A DNA stretch of 64,000 nucleotides, from assembly GCA_007026445.1 (NCBI GenBank), contig VDMD01000043.1, forward strand, positions 171,851-235,850, read 5' to 3'. The position numbers and the translations under genes were made by a program. The notes under the pieces were generated by a model. That model had not been told where the DNA came from. It was given only the letters and a program-made list of their open reading frames with translations, and did not search any database. Positions 21,343 through 31,291 of this stretch are shown one piece after another (within the stretch, counting starts at the first letter, position 1; each line of letters starts with the position of its first letter). The stretch is from Schizophyllum amplum. Taxonomy: Eukaryota; Basidiomycota; Agaricomycetes; Agaricales; Schizophyllaceae.

Positions 21343-22473
21343 TAGCCTGGTGACCAGCCCCTCGTGACGCGGCGCTTTCCTCGTCAGAGGGCCTGGTAAA
21401 ATCCGTCAAATTTTTGGCGTGGACGGTTGATGTCGTCATAAACATCACGTGAAATTTCCATAAAAGGTCCACTTCCTAATCGAGGTTTAATCGGAAGCCG
21501 GTCCGCGAGCGTGAGATGCAGAACAGTGACACAGATGACGTGTATCGGCACTGGTGACTGCTGTTGGGTGGTCGCGAGTCGCGTCGCGTAAGTACAACAA
21601 GCCTCCAGAACTCCAATGTTCCAACCTGTACGCACCTACTGCCGTGCACCCTCGCCGCGACGCGCTCGCTAAGGTGCACTAGTCCAGCTTTAGCTGGTTT
21701 CTCAATCTGAAATTGTATCTTTAGTCGCTGCATGCGCGCGCGTTACCGTCGCTGGCGATACTTCAGTAGGGCCGCCCATCACTCGCATGGTGCGTGATTA
21801 ATGTATATCAGACGAGCCGTGTAAGTATGTGTACTTATACGGTGTGTATATGCTTAGGAACCTGGAGAGACTTCACAAGCACGGATTTATGCGAAAAGGG
21901 AAGGGACGGTATATGTGGCGTCGCAATGAAGGAGCTCATTCAGAATCAGCAATCATTCAGATTGCGCTAGACGCGGCAGGCGTACGTGGTGCGGGTATAG
22001 CGGGGGCGGAAACTGATGGAAATAACGAAGGACACACGTCCGTGTATCATATATGTCGATGTCGACAATGGACATAGTGCGCGGCAGGGGGCCGGGCAAG
22101 GGTGGCGGTGTGAAAGTCAACGAGCCGCCTGTAGCCAGTGGTGATGTCCAAACGAGCTGCACCATAGGCGCAGTGGCCAGTCATCGTGGTAGCCAGTAGT
22201 CGTTGTCGAGTTCAACGTCCCATGTCCCATGTATACAAAGTCGTTGTCGAAAGCTGGTCGAAAGGCGACGCGACAGACGCGACTTGACGCGATACGTCAT
22301 CTCACGCTCGCGGACCGGCTTCCGATTAAACCTCGATTAGGAAGTGAACCTTTTATGGAAGTTTCACGTGATGTTTATGACGACATCAACCGTCCACGCC
22401 AGAAATTTGACGGATTTTACCGGTCCCTCTGACGAGGCAAGCCGCGCGTCACGAGGGACCGGTTACCGGTCTA
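21343..22473. mobile_element. Non-autonomous Mutator-like TIR element
   Basis: The 1,131-bp element has terminal inverted repeats of about 175 bp (21343-21517 and 22299-22473), very similar along their length: outer ends TAGCCTGGTGACC and TAGACCGGTAACC, shared cores CCCTCGTGACGCG and GGCGTGGACGGTTGATGTCG. It is flanked by a perfect 9-bp direct repeat ATGCACGAT (21334-21342 and 22474-22482), which fits a target-site duplication. Long TIRs with a 9-bp duplication are hallmarks of Mutator-like (MULE) elements. The 780-bp interior has no transposase-sized frame, so it would need a transposase in trans. It inserted between BTB-9 and BTB-10 without touching a gene. Confidence 0.8.
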
Positions 22474-22482
22474 ATGCACGAT
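22474..22482. repeat. Right 9-bp target-site duplication
   Basis: ATGCACGAT, identical to 21334-21342. Confidence 0.75.
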
Positions 22483-22698
22483 ATCGAGAAGACTTGCCGT
22501 TTCTCATCAGCACCTCTCTTTCCCCGCCCTTTCCTCGCCTGCGTTATGATTTCCTCGCCGGCACAAAGGCTCGGGCACGAGGCGGCGCCTGACCCTCGCG
22601 CATCTCGCGTCTGATCCTTGCGCATCTCGTTCTCTTCCTTTGTCCATCTCTTAGGACGCCCTCGCCGCTTCAGCCACTCCGAACTCTCTGGCTCTACC

Positions 22699-23742
22699 AT
22701 GGCACTCTCTGCCTTCGCAGGCGGGCTCTTGAACGCGACCATCCCGCGCGTGTCCGATCGATGTGCGCGCATAGCTTGCCCGGCGCTCAGTGTGCTGTAT
22801 TTGACCTTGTGCAGTCTCCACGTCCACGCCTACCACCATCCCCTTTGTCTCAAGATACAACACGACCTTTCACATCGAACGAGCCAAGCTCGAGCGCGCC
22901 GCGGACTTCGTACCGCCCTCGACCGTCACCTCGTCGCCCACGGAGCCCGTTACCCTCTCCGAGAACGATGACACGCTCGAGCTCTTGTTCCGCTTCGTGT
23001 ATTGCGAAGTCCATGTTGATCTCGACGCCATCCCATTCCGGTCGGTCGCAGAGCTTGCGGAGGCGGCGGAGAAGTACATGGTTTACTCCGCCATGACCGT
23101 CAGCTACCTGTACATGAAGTGCGTAGCAAACAATGCGCCTACTTACAAGATGGACACTAACACCGCTCTAGGAGTCACGCTAATGAAAATGCGCTTGAAG
23201 TCTTCGAGTTCGCTGCCAAGCACAATCATCGTGATCTCTTGAACATCGCTGCGCCATACACCATCGGCAGCGACCTCCGCTTTCTGGAGCCGAAGGTCTC
23301 CCCATCTTTTGTGCTTCCTTGGGTGCGCTGCCTCTACTGTCATATTTTTCTCAATGCGCAGTATCCAACTGAGATCGCCTTCCCGCAGGTCAACTTCAAC
23401 AACAAGTACCAACAGATCGCGCAACGCTGCATGTACGTCCTCGATGTCAAGCGCAACGTCCACAGGTGGGACCACATCGAACCGGATGATGAAGACGACA
23501 CCGTGCAGCCTTGTGGCCTCGGCGACGACGAGGAGGAGACGTGGGGCTGGCTGAAGCGCGAGGTGACGCACGCGCTGTTCATGTCTGGCGGGTGCGCATT
23601 GCTCGACTTGGACAAGGTCTTCACGTCGGAGATGCTGTACAGTCTGGAGTACTGTAAGTTCTGCGATCAGACGTTGCGGTATTGGAAGAGGGAGCTGAAG
23701 AGACAGGTTGCCGGCGTGCGTGCGTTCACGACTTTTATGTAG
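22699..23742 (+). CDS. BTB-10: BTB/POZ protein
   Basis: Exons are 22699-22762, 22815-23118, 23172-23322 and 23389-23742 (290 residues). Exon 1 is MALSAFAGGLLNATIPRVSD plus R. BTB exon: PFVSRYNTTFHIERAKLERA, ENDDTLELLFRFVYCEVHVD and YMVYSAMTVSYLYMK. Exon 3: FEFAAKHNHRDLLNIAAPYT. Last exon: VQPCGLGDDEEETWGWLKRE, LDKVFTSEMLYSLEYCKFCD, end FTTFM (Met instead of Leu). It matches BTB-6 over the whole last exon and in exon 1 (N-A-T-x-R-V-S), identifying an inverted duplicate. The MULE-like element ends 225 bases upstream. Confidence 0.9.
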
Positions 23743-24213
23743 GCCAGGTGGGCTGGCACGTCTGGAGTCTACTAGATACGAGCTGGAAAAAATCTATTGT
23801 ATGCATCAGTACACACGTCGGTGAGGTATTTGCGAGTTGCGTACTCGAAAGAGACTGAAGAGGGCAGAGAAAGCTCGACCAGTGGTCTTGGCCCGGTCGG
23901 ACCGGCGAGCCGATAAGCGGCAGCGGCAAGCAATCTCTTCTCGGACCGCCACCTGGTATTGCCACCTTAGATCGGACTTCCTGCCTCGGTGCCAGATCCG
24001 GTATGTCTTGAGCCTTCGCTTGCTCATTGTAAGGGATCTTAAGCCATCCCATCAGCCCAAGCACGATAGCACCGTGACTTCGACGCTGCCTCAGGTGCGG
24101 TTCGACTCTTTACTCGTCGACAGTCTTGTCCTCACCTTTCTTCCTGCATATTTATTTTTCTCGACACGCTCGAATCTCCCGAACCTCTCAGTGACAGTGC
24201 TCTTGGCCTCACT
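23743..24213. other. Intergenic between BTB-10 and BTB-11
   Basis: No gene is recognised. The overlapping short frames here are not supported by domain or splice evidence. Confidence 0.4.
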
Positions 24214-25198
24214 ATGGCGCTCTATCAAGGGATCAACACCCCTCCGGCGGTATCCCAAAGATGTACGCTGCAAACAACATATCCGCGAAACCTAGACTCA
24301 ACAGAGCTATTTTTTAGTTTCTACGTCGACACCGCACACGATATCGTTCGTCTCTCGGGACAACATGACATTTCACATTGACCGCACCAAGCTCGAGCGT
24401 GCAGCGGATTTTGCGCCACCTTCGGATGCGCAATCCTCTCCGACGGAAATCATTCGCCTGGAGGAGAGATACGTGGAACTCGACCTTCTTTTCCGCTTCG
24501 TCTACTGTGACGTAGACATCGATTTCGATGTCTTACCATTTCAAGACGTTGAGGGGCTAGCGGAGGCGGCAGAAAAATATATAGTTCACTCTGCGATTCC
24601 CGTGTGTCGCATGTATATGAAGTGAGTACGCGTCCACGGACGCGTCATTTGCTGGCTGACTTCGTGCACTAGGAGCAAGGCCAAAATGGAGCCGATTTCC
24701 GTCCTGAAGTACGCCATCAAGCATAATTACAGAGACATCCTCAACGTCGTCGCTCCGTACACCATCGGACAGGATTTCTTCATGTTCCGCCTGCTTTCAA
24801 ATATTCCCGATGCATATGTGGCACCTTGGGTAAGCCATATACACTCAGCCTTCACCATTCTGACTGTTGTCGTCCAGGTTTCCTTCAACTTCCAGTACCA
24901 ACAGGTGGCGCTGCAAGTCATGCGGATTTGTGGCAATCACCACGATAGTCATGTAGACCAAGACATCGAGTGCACGCTTGAAGATCCTGAGCAAACATGG
25001 GTTTGGCTCAAACGCGAGGTCGCGTATGCGCTTCTCTCCACATCGTTTCAAGGACTCTTGAATCTGGAGGAAGTCTTCACAATGGAGGTGATGCATAGTG
25101 TCGTGCCGTGCGAAGCCTGCTGTCATATGGTGGACATCTGGAAATCGGACATTGCAGACAAAGTCAGGCGTATCAAGGCCTTCACAACATTTCTATGA
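24214..25198 (+). CDS. BTB-11: BTB/POZ protein
   Basis: Exons are 24214-24262, 24318-24621, 24673-24829 and 24878-25198 (276 residues). Exon 1 is MALYQGINTPPAVSQR. BTB exon: SFVSRDNMTFHIDRTKLERA, LLFRFVYCDVDIDFDVLPF and AAEKYIVHSAIPVCRMYMK. Exon 3 is 157 nt, two codons longer than in the other members (FRLLSNIPDAYVAPW). The last exon is compact: EDPEQTWVWLKREVAYALLS, LLNLEEVFTMEVMHSV, Cys pair PCEACCHM, end RIKAFTTFL. No close partner stands out in the window. Convergent with the F-box-like gene at 25262-26867; the two stops are only about 65 bases apart. Confidence 0.9.
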
Positions 25199-25261
25199 CC
25201 ACATCTTGTGATAGGAGCTCTGTATACATCTGTAAAGAAGTCTAGCCACGAAACCCATCTG

Positions 25262-26867
25262 TCAATCCGCTGCAGACTGACGAGCACGCAAGACCTCGTT
25301 TACCCGTTTCCACTTCATCCCCCGTCCCCCTGCTGCCTGCCAGGGATACTCACGTTCATGCTCCACCTCCCGAATGCTTGGGAATATATGCCCGATGAAC
25401 TGCGCAACCGCGACCGCGTCTGCTATCGCCGCTTCCCCGACGTCCAGAGTGAAAGTAGAGCGAGTGCGCGATTGCACCATCGGCCCGCTTCCCGGTACTT
25501 CAAGCGCGTTAATGGGAAGCACAACGCGTTCTATGTCAGGGCAGCGTTCGGCGATGGGTACGAGGGCACCCAGCGTGAGGCGAGCCACAGATGATAGTCC
25601 CCAGACTTTGGTCAGAACAAGCCGGCGAAGCTCGGGCCACCACTCGGCGAGTTTTACGACGTCCTTGTCCGCTAAGGTGGGCGTGCAGACATGCTGGAGG
25701 ATGATGTGACGAACTCGCACGAATACGGACAGGGGCTGCAGATGGACGAGGTATAGAGACCATACTGCGTTGTTTTTATATTTGACGGAGATCCCGATTG
25801 TTTGAAGGGTGGATGTGTTGCAATACTTGCCGATGGCTTCCGTGAGGTTGGTGAGGGACTGGGATGACGCCATCGCAACAGTGAGCCGGATGCTCTGTAG
25901 TGGCCTATCGGGCACGGACTGTATCACGGCCAGAACGTCCTGATAGATGAAGTCGTGGAGCTCGAGCTTGCGCAGAGCGTGAAAGCTTTCTCTGTCCAAC
26001 TGCGGAGGCGGCGGAATGTCGTCTGGTCTCTCCCATGGACGTATGCAGCGCAGCGCGAGAGAATGAAGACCTGGCATCTCGGCCAATACCTCGAGATCGT
26101 ACCCATCAAAACACGCATGAAGGGAGAGGTCGAGGGAGGTCAAATCTTCGTACTGTTGCACAGCCTCGATAACGAGGATAGCGAAGCCATCGCCGTAGGG
26201 CTCGTCCAAGGGCTCCGGTTTGTGATCGACGCGAATATCGACGAGCTCTCGGCATCTAATGAGCAAGGCATTCGGGTCCGCGATATGCGCAGTACGGACA
26301 TTCACGAGATGGAGCGTCGTGACTGTGGGAGAGATAATGACATCGAGGACGCCGGGATGGATGCCACGGTTATCGTATGGGCTTCTTGCGACAATGGTGA
26401 AGCGACGAAGGTTCGGGAAGAGCTTGTCCAACGGTGGGCACGCGGCAACGGCCTCTTGTACGTCCCACCAGTGCTCGCACGGCATGACGAGTTCGGTCAC
26501 AAGGGCGCGACGGCGGAGTACGCTTTCGGAAACCCAGTCCTCTGCTTTGATAGCACGACTAAGTTCCTGTAGTTCTTTGTCAATAGAGCACCAGTCAATG
26601 ACAATGTAGACCGACCCTCGTCGCAATCAAGTCCACCTGCGACGTCATGAGTTTGAGGCAACAATACATGATCTATGGGCGCACCTTGCTACACAAGTCT
26701 GGCACAGGAGACAAGACGGGCAATATACCCTCCATGCACTGCCAAAGAACGTTCTCCGCGATGTCTCGCCACTGGGGCGAGGTAAGCGCCAGCCGGTAGA
26801 GATCGCCCTTGGCCAGCGTGTCGTCACGGGCTATCATTAGAAGGATTTCCGGGACATTGAGCTGCAT
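25262..26867 (-). CDS. F-box-like/LRR protein with a 21-nt microexon
   Basis: Exons are 26685-26867, 26616-26636 (microexon, VDLIATR) and 25262-26566 (502 residues); introns are 48 and 49 nt. The N-terminus (MQLNVPEILLMIARDDTLAK, then LYRLALTSPQWRDIAENVLW) has the F-box pattern of hydrophobics and W-R-D-I. The rest is LRR-like, with repeated LxxLxL strings (YEDLTSLDLSLHACFDGYDL, ALRKLELHDFIYQDVLAVIQ, LVLTKVWGLSSVARLTLGAL). Its paralogue at 37595-39527 has the same exon-intron plan. Skipping the microexon would keep the frame. Likely an SCF ubiquitin-ligase adaptor (inferred). The start ATG was chosen to match the paralogue (MRLHVPEILLMIARE); an in-frame ATG 13 codons upstream exists. Confidence 0.8.
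26616..26636 (-). other. 21-nt microexon
   Basis: Seven codons (VDLIATR) lie between a GTGCGC...CGCAG intron (26637-26684) and a GTCGGT...CTACAG intron (26567-26615). Without it, the frame between the F-box exon and the LRR exon contains stops unless one longer intron removes the whole stretch. The paralogous gene has an equal-length counterpart at 39148-39168. Confidence 0.6.
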
Positions 26868-27818
26868 TCTGAAGCCTACAGGTTGTACGGTCGAATCAAA
26901 AAGCAAGACTTGGATGAAAGGCGAGCACGTACGATTCGACTACTGTATCACTAGGTAGCGATCGGTGAGTCCGATAGTTGGTTACTGGTGGTACACTCGA
27001 CGTAGCAAGGAAGTCGAGTTGAGGAGAGGATATGGAAGCCTTCGACAGCGGAAGATGTGAAAGGCAAGCAGCGACGATTTGGCGAGAATTGGAAGACAAA
27101 GGCGTGCACGTGGTTGATGCCATTCATCTCTTTCACCTTTCACGTTCACGCCAGGTTACACCCTCTCGAGCAACGGGAGAGAAAGGGTGATAATTACATA
27201 GGTTGCATGTACAAAGGGCCGGAAGACAGGCCATACGGTCCAGACGCCACATCGCGGTGGGAGGGAACTCGGACGGACGTCACTGTGACTGGTCGCGATG
27301 TCACCAAAACGTGACCGGACTGTAACCGATGGTGGCAGTGACAGCTGTTCCCGAACCTCCGTGGCGCAGAAAACCAGGCAGACTGAGGCAGACACCAGCC
27401 GACTGTGCCTTCGTAGCATTGCTTACGTAACTCTCATGCTCTCTTGAACTCTGTGCATAACATCTGCCGTCGCGAACTTGGCGTTACGGGGGCTTTTCTC
27501 GGCGAAGTTCAGCTGCAACGCTGACTCTTGACTCTCGACCCGCGTTTTCCTCCACGGCCCATCTATCGCTCAGGAGAACTTGCCAGGGACTCCGTGCTGA
27601 CTCGACTTGGTAACCCTATAGGTGAGTCGCGCTTGCTTGTGTATCTGCCGAAACTTATAGACTTATCTTCCCTCTGCGCAACGTTGAGCTCGGGACTACT
27701 TAGCAACCTTCAGGAAGCGCCAGTACCTTCGCGCAGCTCGTGAAGCTCACAACTCTAAATTCGAATTCTGCGCTATCTGTCCAGAGCTTCTGTTGTAACG
27801 GTCCTCTGTCCGCTCATC
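26868..27818. other. Divergent promoter region, F-box-like gene and BTB-12
   Basis: This 0.95 kb has no recognisable exon. Bases 27265-27350 are rich in TGAC/GTCA words (GGACGTCACTGTGACTGG, GATGTCACC, CGTGACCGG), also seen at 3760-3830 and 8450-8490. It probably contains the control regions of both genes. Confidence 0.4.
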
Positions 27819-28833
27819 ATGGCACCTCTCGGTCCCGATACACTTGCACGAGTCTCCGAGAGATGTGAGTTCTGCATATTCTGACCTGTCAGTTACTCAT
27901 GCAAAACCGCAGTCTCGACCTCCACGCCCTCCACCATACCTTTCGTCTCGCTCGACAACATGATGTTCCACATCGAGCGCGCGAAGCTCGAACGCGCAGC
28001 GGACTTCGCGCCACCGGCCGGCGTCCACTCATCTCCGACGGAGCCCGTTCGCCTACAAGAGCTATCACCGGTCCTCGAGCTTCTTTTCCGCTTCGTGTAC
28101 TGCGAGATATACATCGACCTCGATCCCGAGCCCTTCGACGTCGTCGCGCAGCTCGCGGAAGCGGCCGAGAAGTACATGGTGTATTCTGCGATAGCCGTCT
28201 GCCGGCTCTACATGAAGTACGTATATATACCCTTGCAAAATCGAAGGTATGCTCACTTCTTTATCTAACAGGAATCAGCACAAGGAAAGGCCGATGAACG
28301 TCATGCAATACGCAGCAAAGTATAACTACAAGGACATCCTGGACCTCGTTGCGCCGTACACTGTGGGGAAGACCCAAGGAGTCATGCAAGACATTCTGCC
28401 CGCATCGCTTCTGCTGCCATGGGTGCGCGTCGCTGTCTTTTTCATCCCAGCCGCTCGTCTGATTTACGTGTTTTGTTCGCAGATTGCCTTCGACCATCAG
28501 TACCAGGACGTCGCGCAAATGACGGTGAATTGCTTCATCGCATTGAGCGAATTCCACTACGATGATTACGGAAAGCGGTTCTTCAACTGCCAGCTAGGCG
28601 AGAAGGAGTCGGAGACGTGGGCGTCACTTCAGCGCGACGTCGCGTACCGACTGCTCAGTACAGGTGCTCTGGCGTTGCTAGATCTGCAAGAGGTGTTTCC
28701 GTTGTCGATGAGCGACAACGTCAAGTGCGATGGCTGCTGCGCTGCTATAGCCTATTGGGAGCGGGAAACACACGAAGCTGTGAGCGAGATCAAGGCCTTC
28801 ACAACATTTTGTGGGTCATCGACAGTTGGATAA
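27819..28833 (+). CDS. BTB-12: BTB/POZ protein
   Basis: Exons are 27819-27864, 27913-28216, 28272-28422 and 28483-28833 (283 residues). Exon 1 is MAPLGPDTLARVSER. BTB exon: PFVSLDNMMFHIERAKLERA, LLFRFVYCEIYIDLDPEPF and YMVYSAIAVCRLYMK. Exon 3: YAAKYNYKDILDLVAPYTVG. Last exon: EKESETWASLQRDVAYRLLS, LLDLQEVFPLSMSDNVKCDG with the Cys pair KCDGCC, and FTTFCGSSTVG, a six-residue extension past the usual end. Exon 1 and the YxYKDILD and APYTVG strings are shared with BTB-14 on the minus strand. Confidence 0.9.
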
Positions 28834-29250
28834 TATATTACAGCAGCGAGGACTACAATGTGTGGGTTCGTACAAATCATTCAACGTCTGTATTATTATA
28901 TATGCGTATCAGGCATGAACGAGGAATGCGCGAGAGGAGGTAGGGGTGGTAAGGGGCGCGCGTGTGAAAGCGAAGAATGAGCCTAGGACGCGACATAGAT
29001 GTGGATGCGAGGAGCATGAAAATGGCGGGGGGACTCACGAGGGCGAGAGGGTAGAGAGATGGAGAAGAATGGAGAAGACGCAGGCGCGCCGCCGCGCGAC
29101 GACCGTGAAGGGCCACGTGACTTGATGTCGCGTCGCGTCACGGTCTTACGCTTCGCGATGACGCTGCGCTGAACTTCCATCTCTGCCCATCAAAAGACAC
29201 GGAGTCGCTTGCTCGACATACAAGGCAGACCTACATTATACACTTAGAGG
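28834..29250. other. Intergenic, no gene seen
   Basis: This is the 3' flank of BTB-12 and 5' flank of the unknown gene at 29251. Bases 29110-29160 hold short inverted GTCGCGTCGCGTC-type words. No domain-bearing frame is present. Confidence 0.4.
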
Positions 29251-30291
29251 ATGCAGTCAACCAGCACGCTACCAGCTTCCACGGAACCGGCAGCTTCAGC
29301 TCCCAACGCGCCGGCAGATTCCTCTGCAGCAGAAGCTCCCCAGACCTCACACTCCGTCCTGCTCGTATCGATTCCCGGGATTCGTGAAGCATTGGAACTA
29401 CAATCGTCGCGCGAACTAGCCCGCTTCATCGTGTCCATGATGGACGAGGTCCCTGACATCCTGCCGCTCGTCGTCAAGAAGGCGGGCGTCTCCCGCCTGT
29501 TCACCTCCTCCGACATGAAGCCCTTGGCCGACACCGTGACGTACCCTACATCCAAATACTTTGAAGTCATCGAGAGGTCCAACGCGCCAACCAAGCGCCC
29601 GCCCTCACCAGCGCGAGCCCGGTCTCCCAAGCGCCAAAAGCGCACGACCAAGGTGCGTCGTTGTCCTCTACTGATGCCCCTCCCGACTCAACCCCAATTT
29701 CAGGACATACCACTTGCGCCCTTCTCCCTCCACGGCGTCTACAACCTTACCTGCCCCTACCTCACCACCAACTGGGATGCCGACTACTTCCAGCAGCCGC
29801 TCATCCTTCGCCTCGCCCCCTCCTCCACCGGCGGCCACCTGTGGGGCAGCTTCCGCCTCGGCATCATCGAGGGCGTCTTCCGCACTACGTCCCCTGCCCC
29901 CTTCACCCCCGGCACCCCAATCACCTTCGTCTGGCGCGGGCGCGAGACGAGCGAGCGCCGGATCACTGTCGACGAGAGCAATGAGGGCGAGTTCACCCTC
30001 AGCGAAGATGGCGCGGTACGCGGACGGCTCAATGGCGCGTTCTATGAGGAGGGCCAATACGTGGACCTCGACACGGGTCGATGCGTCTTCGAGGGGAAGA
30101 AGGTGCATGATAAGCGGTATCGCGCGGACAACGACAAGCTGGTGAAGGGATGGAAGAAGGAGTGGCGCCGGCTGCCTGGGCAGTCTTGCATGATCATCAA
30201 AGGTGTGTATAACAGGGAGTCTCCTGGGCCATCGGATACGAGTGGGGGTGAGGAAGAGGAGAACGCAGGGAGTGATGGTGTATCCGGATGA
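29251..30291 (+). CDS. Unknown two-exon protein, probably nuclear
   Basis: Exons are 29251-29652 and 29704-30291 (329 residues). The 51-nt intron (GTGCGT, CTGAT, TTTCAG) is itself open in frame, so retention would add 17 residues. The N-terminus is Ala/Ser/Pro-rich. Residues around 35-85 form an amphipathic helical region (IPGIREALELQSSRELARFI... VPDILPLVVKKAGVSRLF). A basic cluster (SPARARSPKRQKR) looks like a nuclear localisation signal. After the intron comes a probable beta-rich domain (FSLHGVYNLTCPYLTTNW, GGHLWGSFRLGIIEGVFR, ITFVWRGRETSERRI). The C-terminus is basic and then acidic (GGEEEENAGSD). I cannot name a family. Codon use looks ordinary and the model is clean. Confidence 0.8.
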   Translation: MQSTSTLPASTEPAASAPNAPADSSAAEAPQTSHSVLLVSIPGIREALELQSSRELARFIVSMMDEVPDILPLVVKKAGVSRLFTSSDMKPLADTVTYPTSKYFEVIERSNAPTKRPPSPARARSPKRQKRTTKVRRCPLLMPLPTQPQFQDIPLAPFSLHGVYNLTCPYLTTNWDADYFQQPLILRLAPSSTGGHLWGSFRLGIIEGVFRTTSPAPFTPGTPITFVWRGRETSERRITVDESNEGEFTLSEDGAVRGRLNGAFYEEGQYVDLDTGRCVFEGKKVHDKRYRADNDKLVKGWKKEWRRLPGQSCMIIKGVYNRESPGPSDTSGGEEEENAGSDGVSG

Positions 30292-31291
30292 GGGAGGCCT
30301 GTGCGGAGGACGAGCGAGGGACGCGACCGATCTTAGACGTCAATGTATCTCAGGTGTAGTACTCTATTGTACACTATATATCGCTAATGTACCTCGGAAG
30401 TTGACGTGGACGGGGGTGGCTGTGGGGCAACCGTGACTCCTGCTTGTTCTTCTGAAGGTGCAAAGATATGCAAACAACCGTGAGAACAACGCATCGGCCC
30501 GCGCCGACCGTTCTCGTCCCGTTGTTTGTCTTCCCCAGACGACAAAGCGCCCTCGCTAACATGCTTCGTCGCGAGCACTTTCAGATCTTTCGCTCTGCGC
30601 TTTTATGTGTCTCGAGACCATGCTACTTAAACCTACTCGGTTGTGGTTCGTCCTTGCCCTCAGAGTCATACACCCCTGTCATCTGTTCGCAACGCTCACC
30701 TGTTCATCATCCTATTGTCTTCTCACTCTTCCCGTTCTCTCATCCCCGTATCCTCACAACCCTATATTCCTTATTTCATCATTCATGGCCTCTATTGTTT
30801 TCTGACGGAGGACGGCGCGTCGGCCATCACGCCAACTTCTCTGTGGGCGCTCCATCCGGCTATCTGTGGGCGCCTCATTCGGCAATCTGTGGGCGCACGG
30901 AAGTAGCTTATGTGGCGTGCGACACACTTGCGTATTCCATGCTGCCATGAGCCCTCACCTCACCTGCCTAGGCCCTCATCGTCCAATCGGCGAGTTCTCG
31001 TCCCGAAGAGGAAGTCCTTGTATATGTGGCAACGACGAGGTATATAGCTGACGACGGCACCCACGGTATGTGAGAGAGCGTGTCCGCCGCGATCAGATTC
31101 TCCCGTGTGCGTCCTGTCATCTTGAGCACCCTTGATTCGCTTACTTCAGCCCGTCCGCCCTTTCGAAAGTCCTTGAGCTGTTCTTGCTTCCTCCCGCCAC
31201 CTTCGTTCCCCCTTCTTGCTCTTCATTCGCCGGACTCCTCTCTGTCCTCTTTCTCTCTTCGTTCCTGCTCCTTGGAGCTTTTGTTCTCGTC
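30292..31291. other. Intergenic, 1 kb, no gene recognised
   Basis: This lies between two plus-strand genes. The 160-codon frame at 30468-30950 is pyrimidine-rich and unsupported. Bases 30840-30895 hold three copies of a GGCGC.CAT..GG.(T/A)ATCTGTG motif. The end of the stretch probably carries the promoter of the membrane-protein gene. Confidence 0.4.

Noticed and set aside
31184..31291. Upstream start for the membrane protein
   Set aside because: It would place 36 residues before the signal peptide; the downstream ATG gives a standard cleavable signal.
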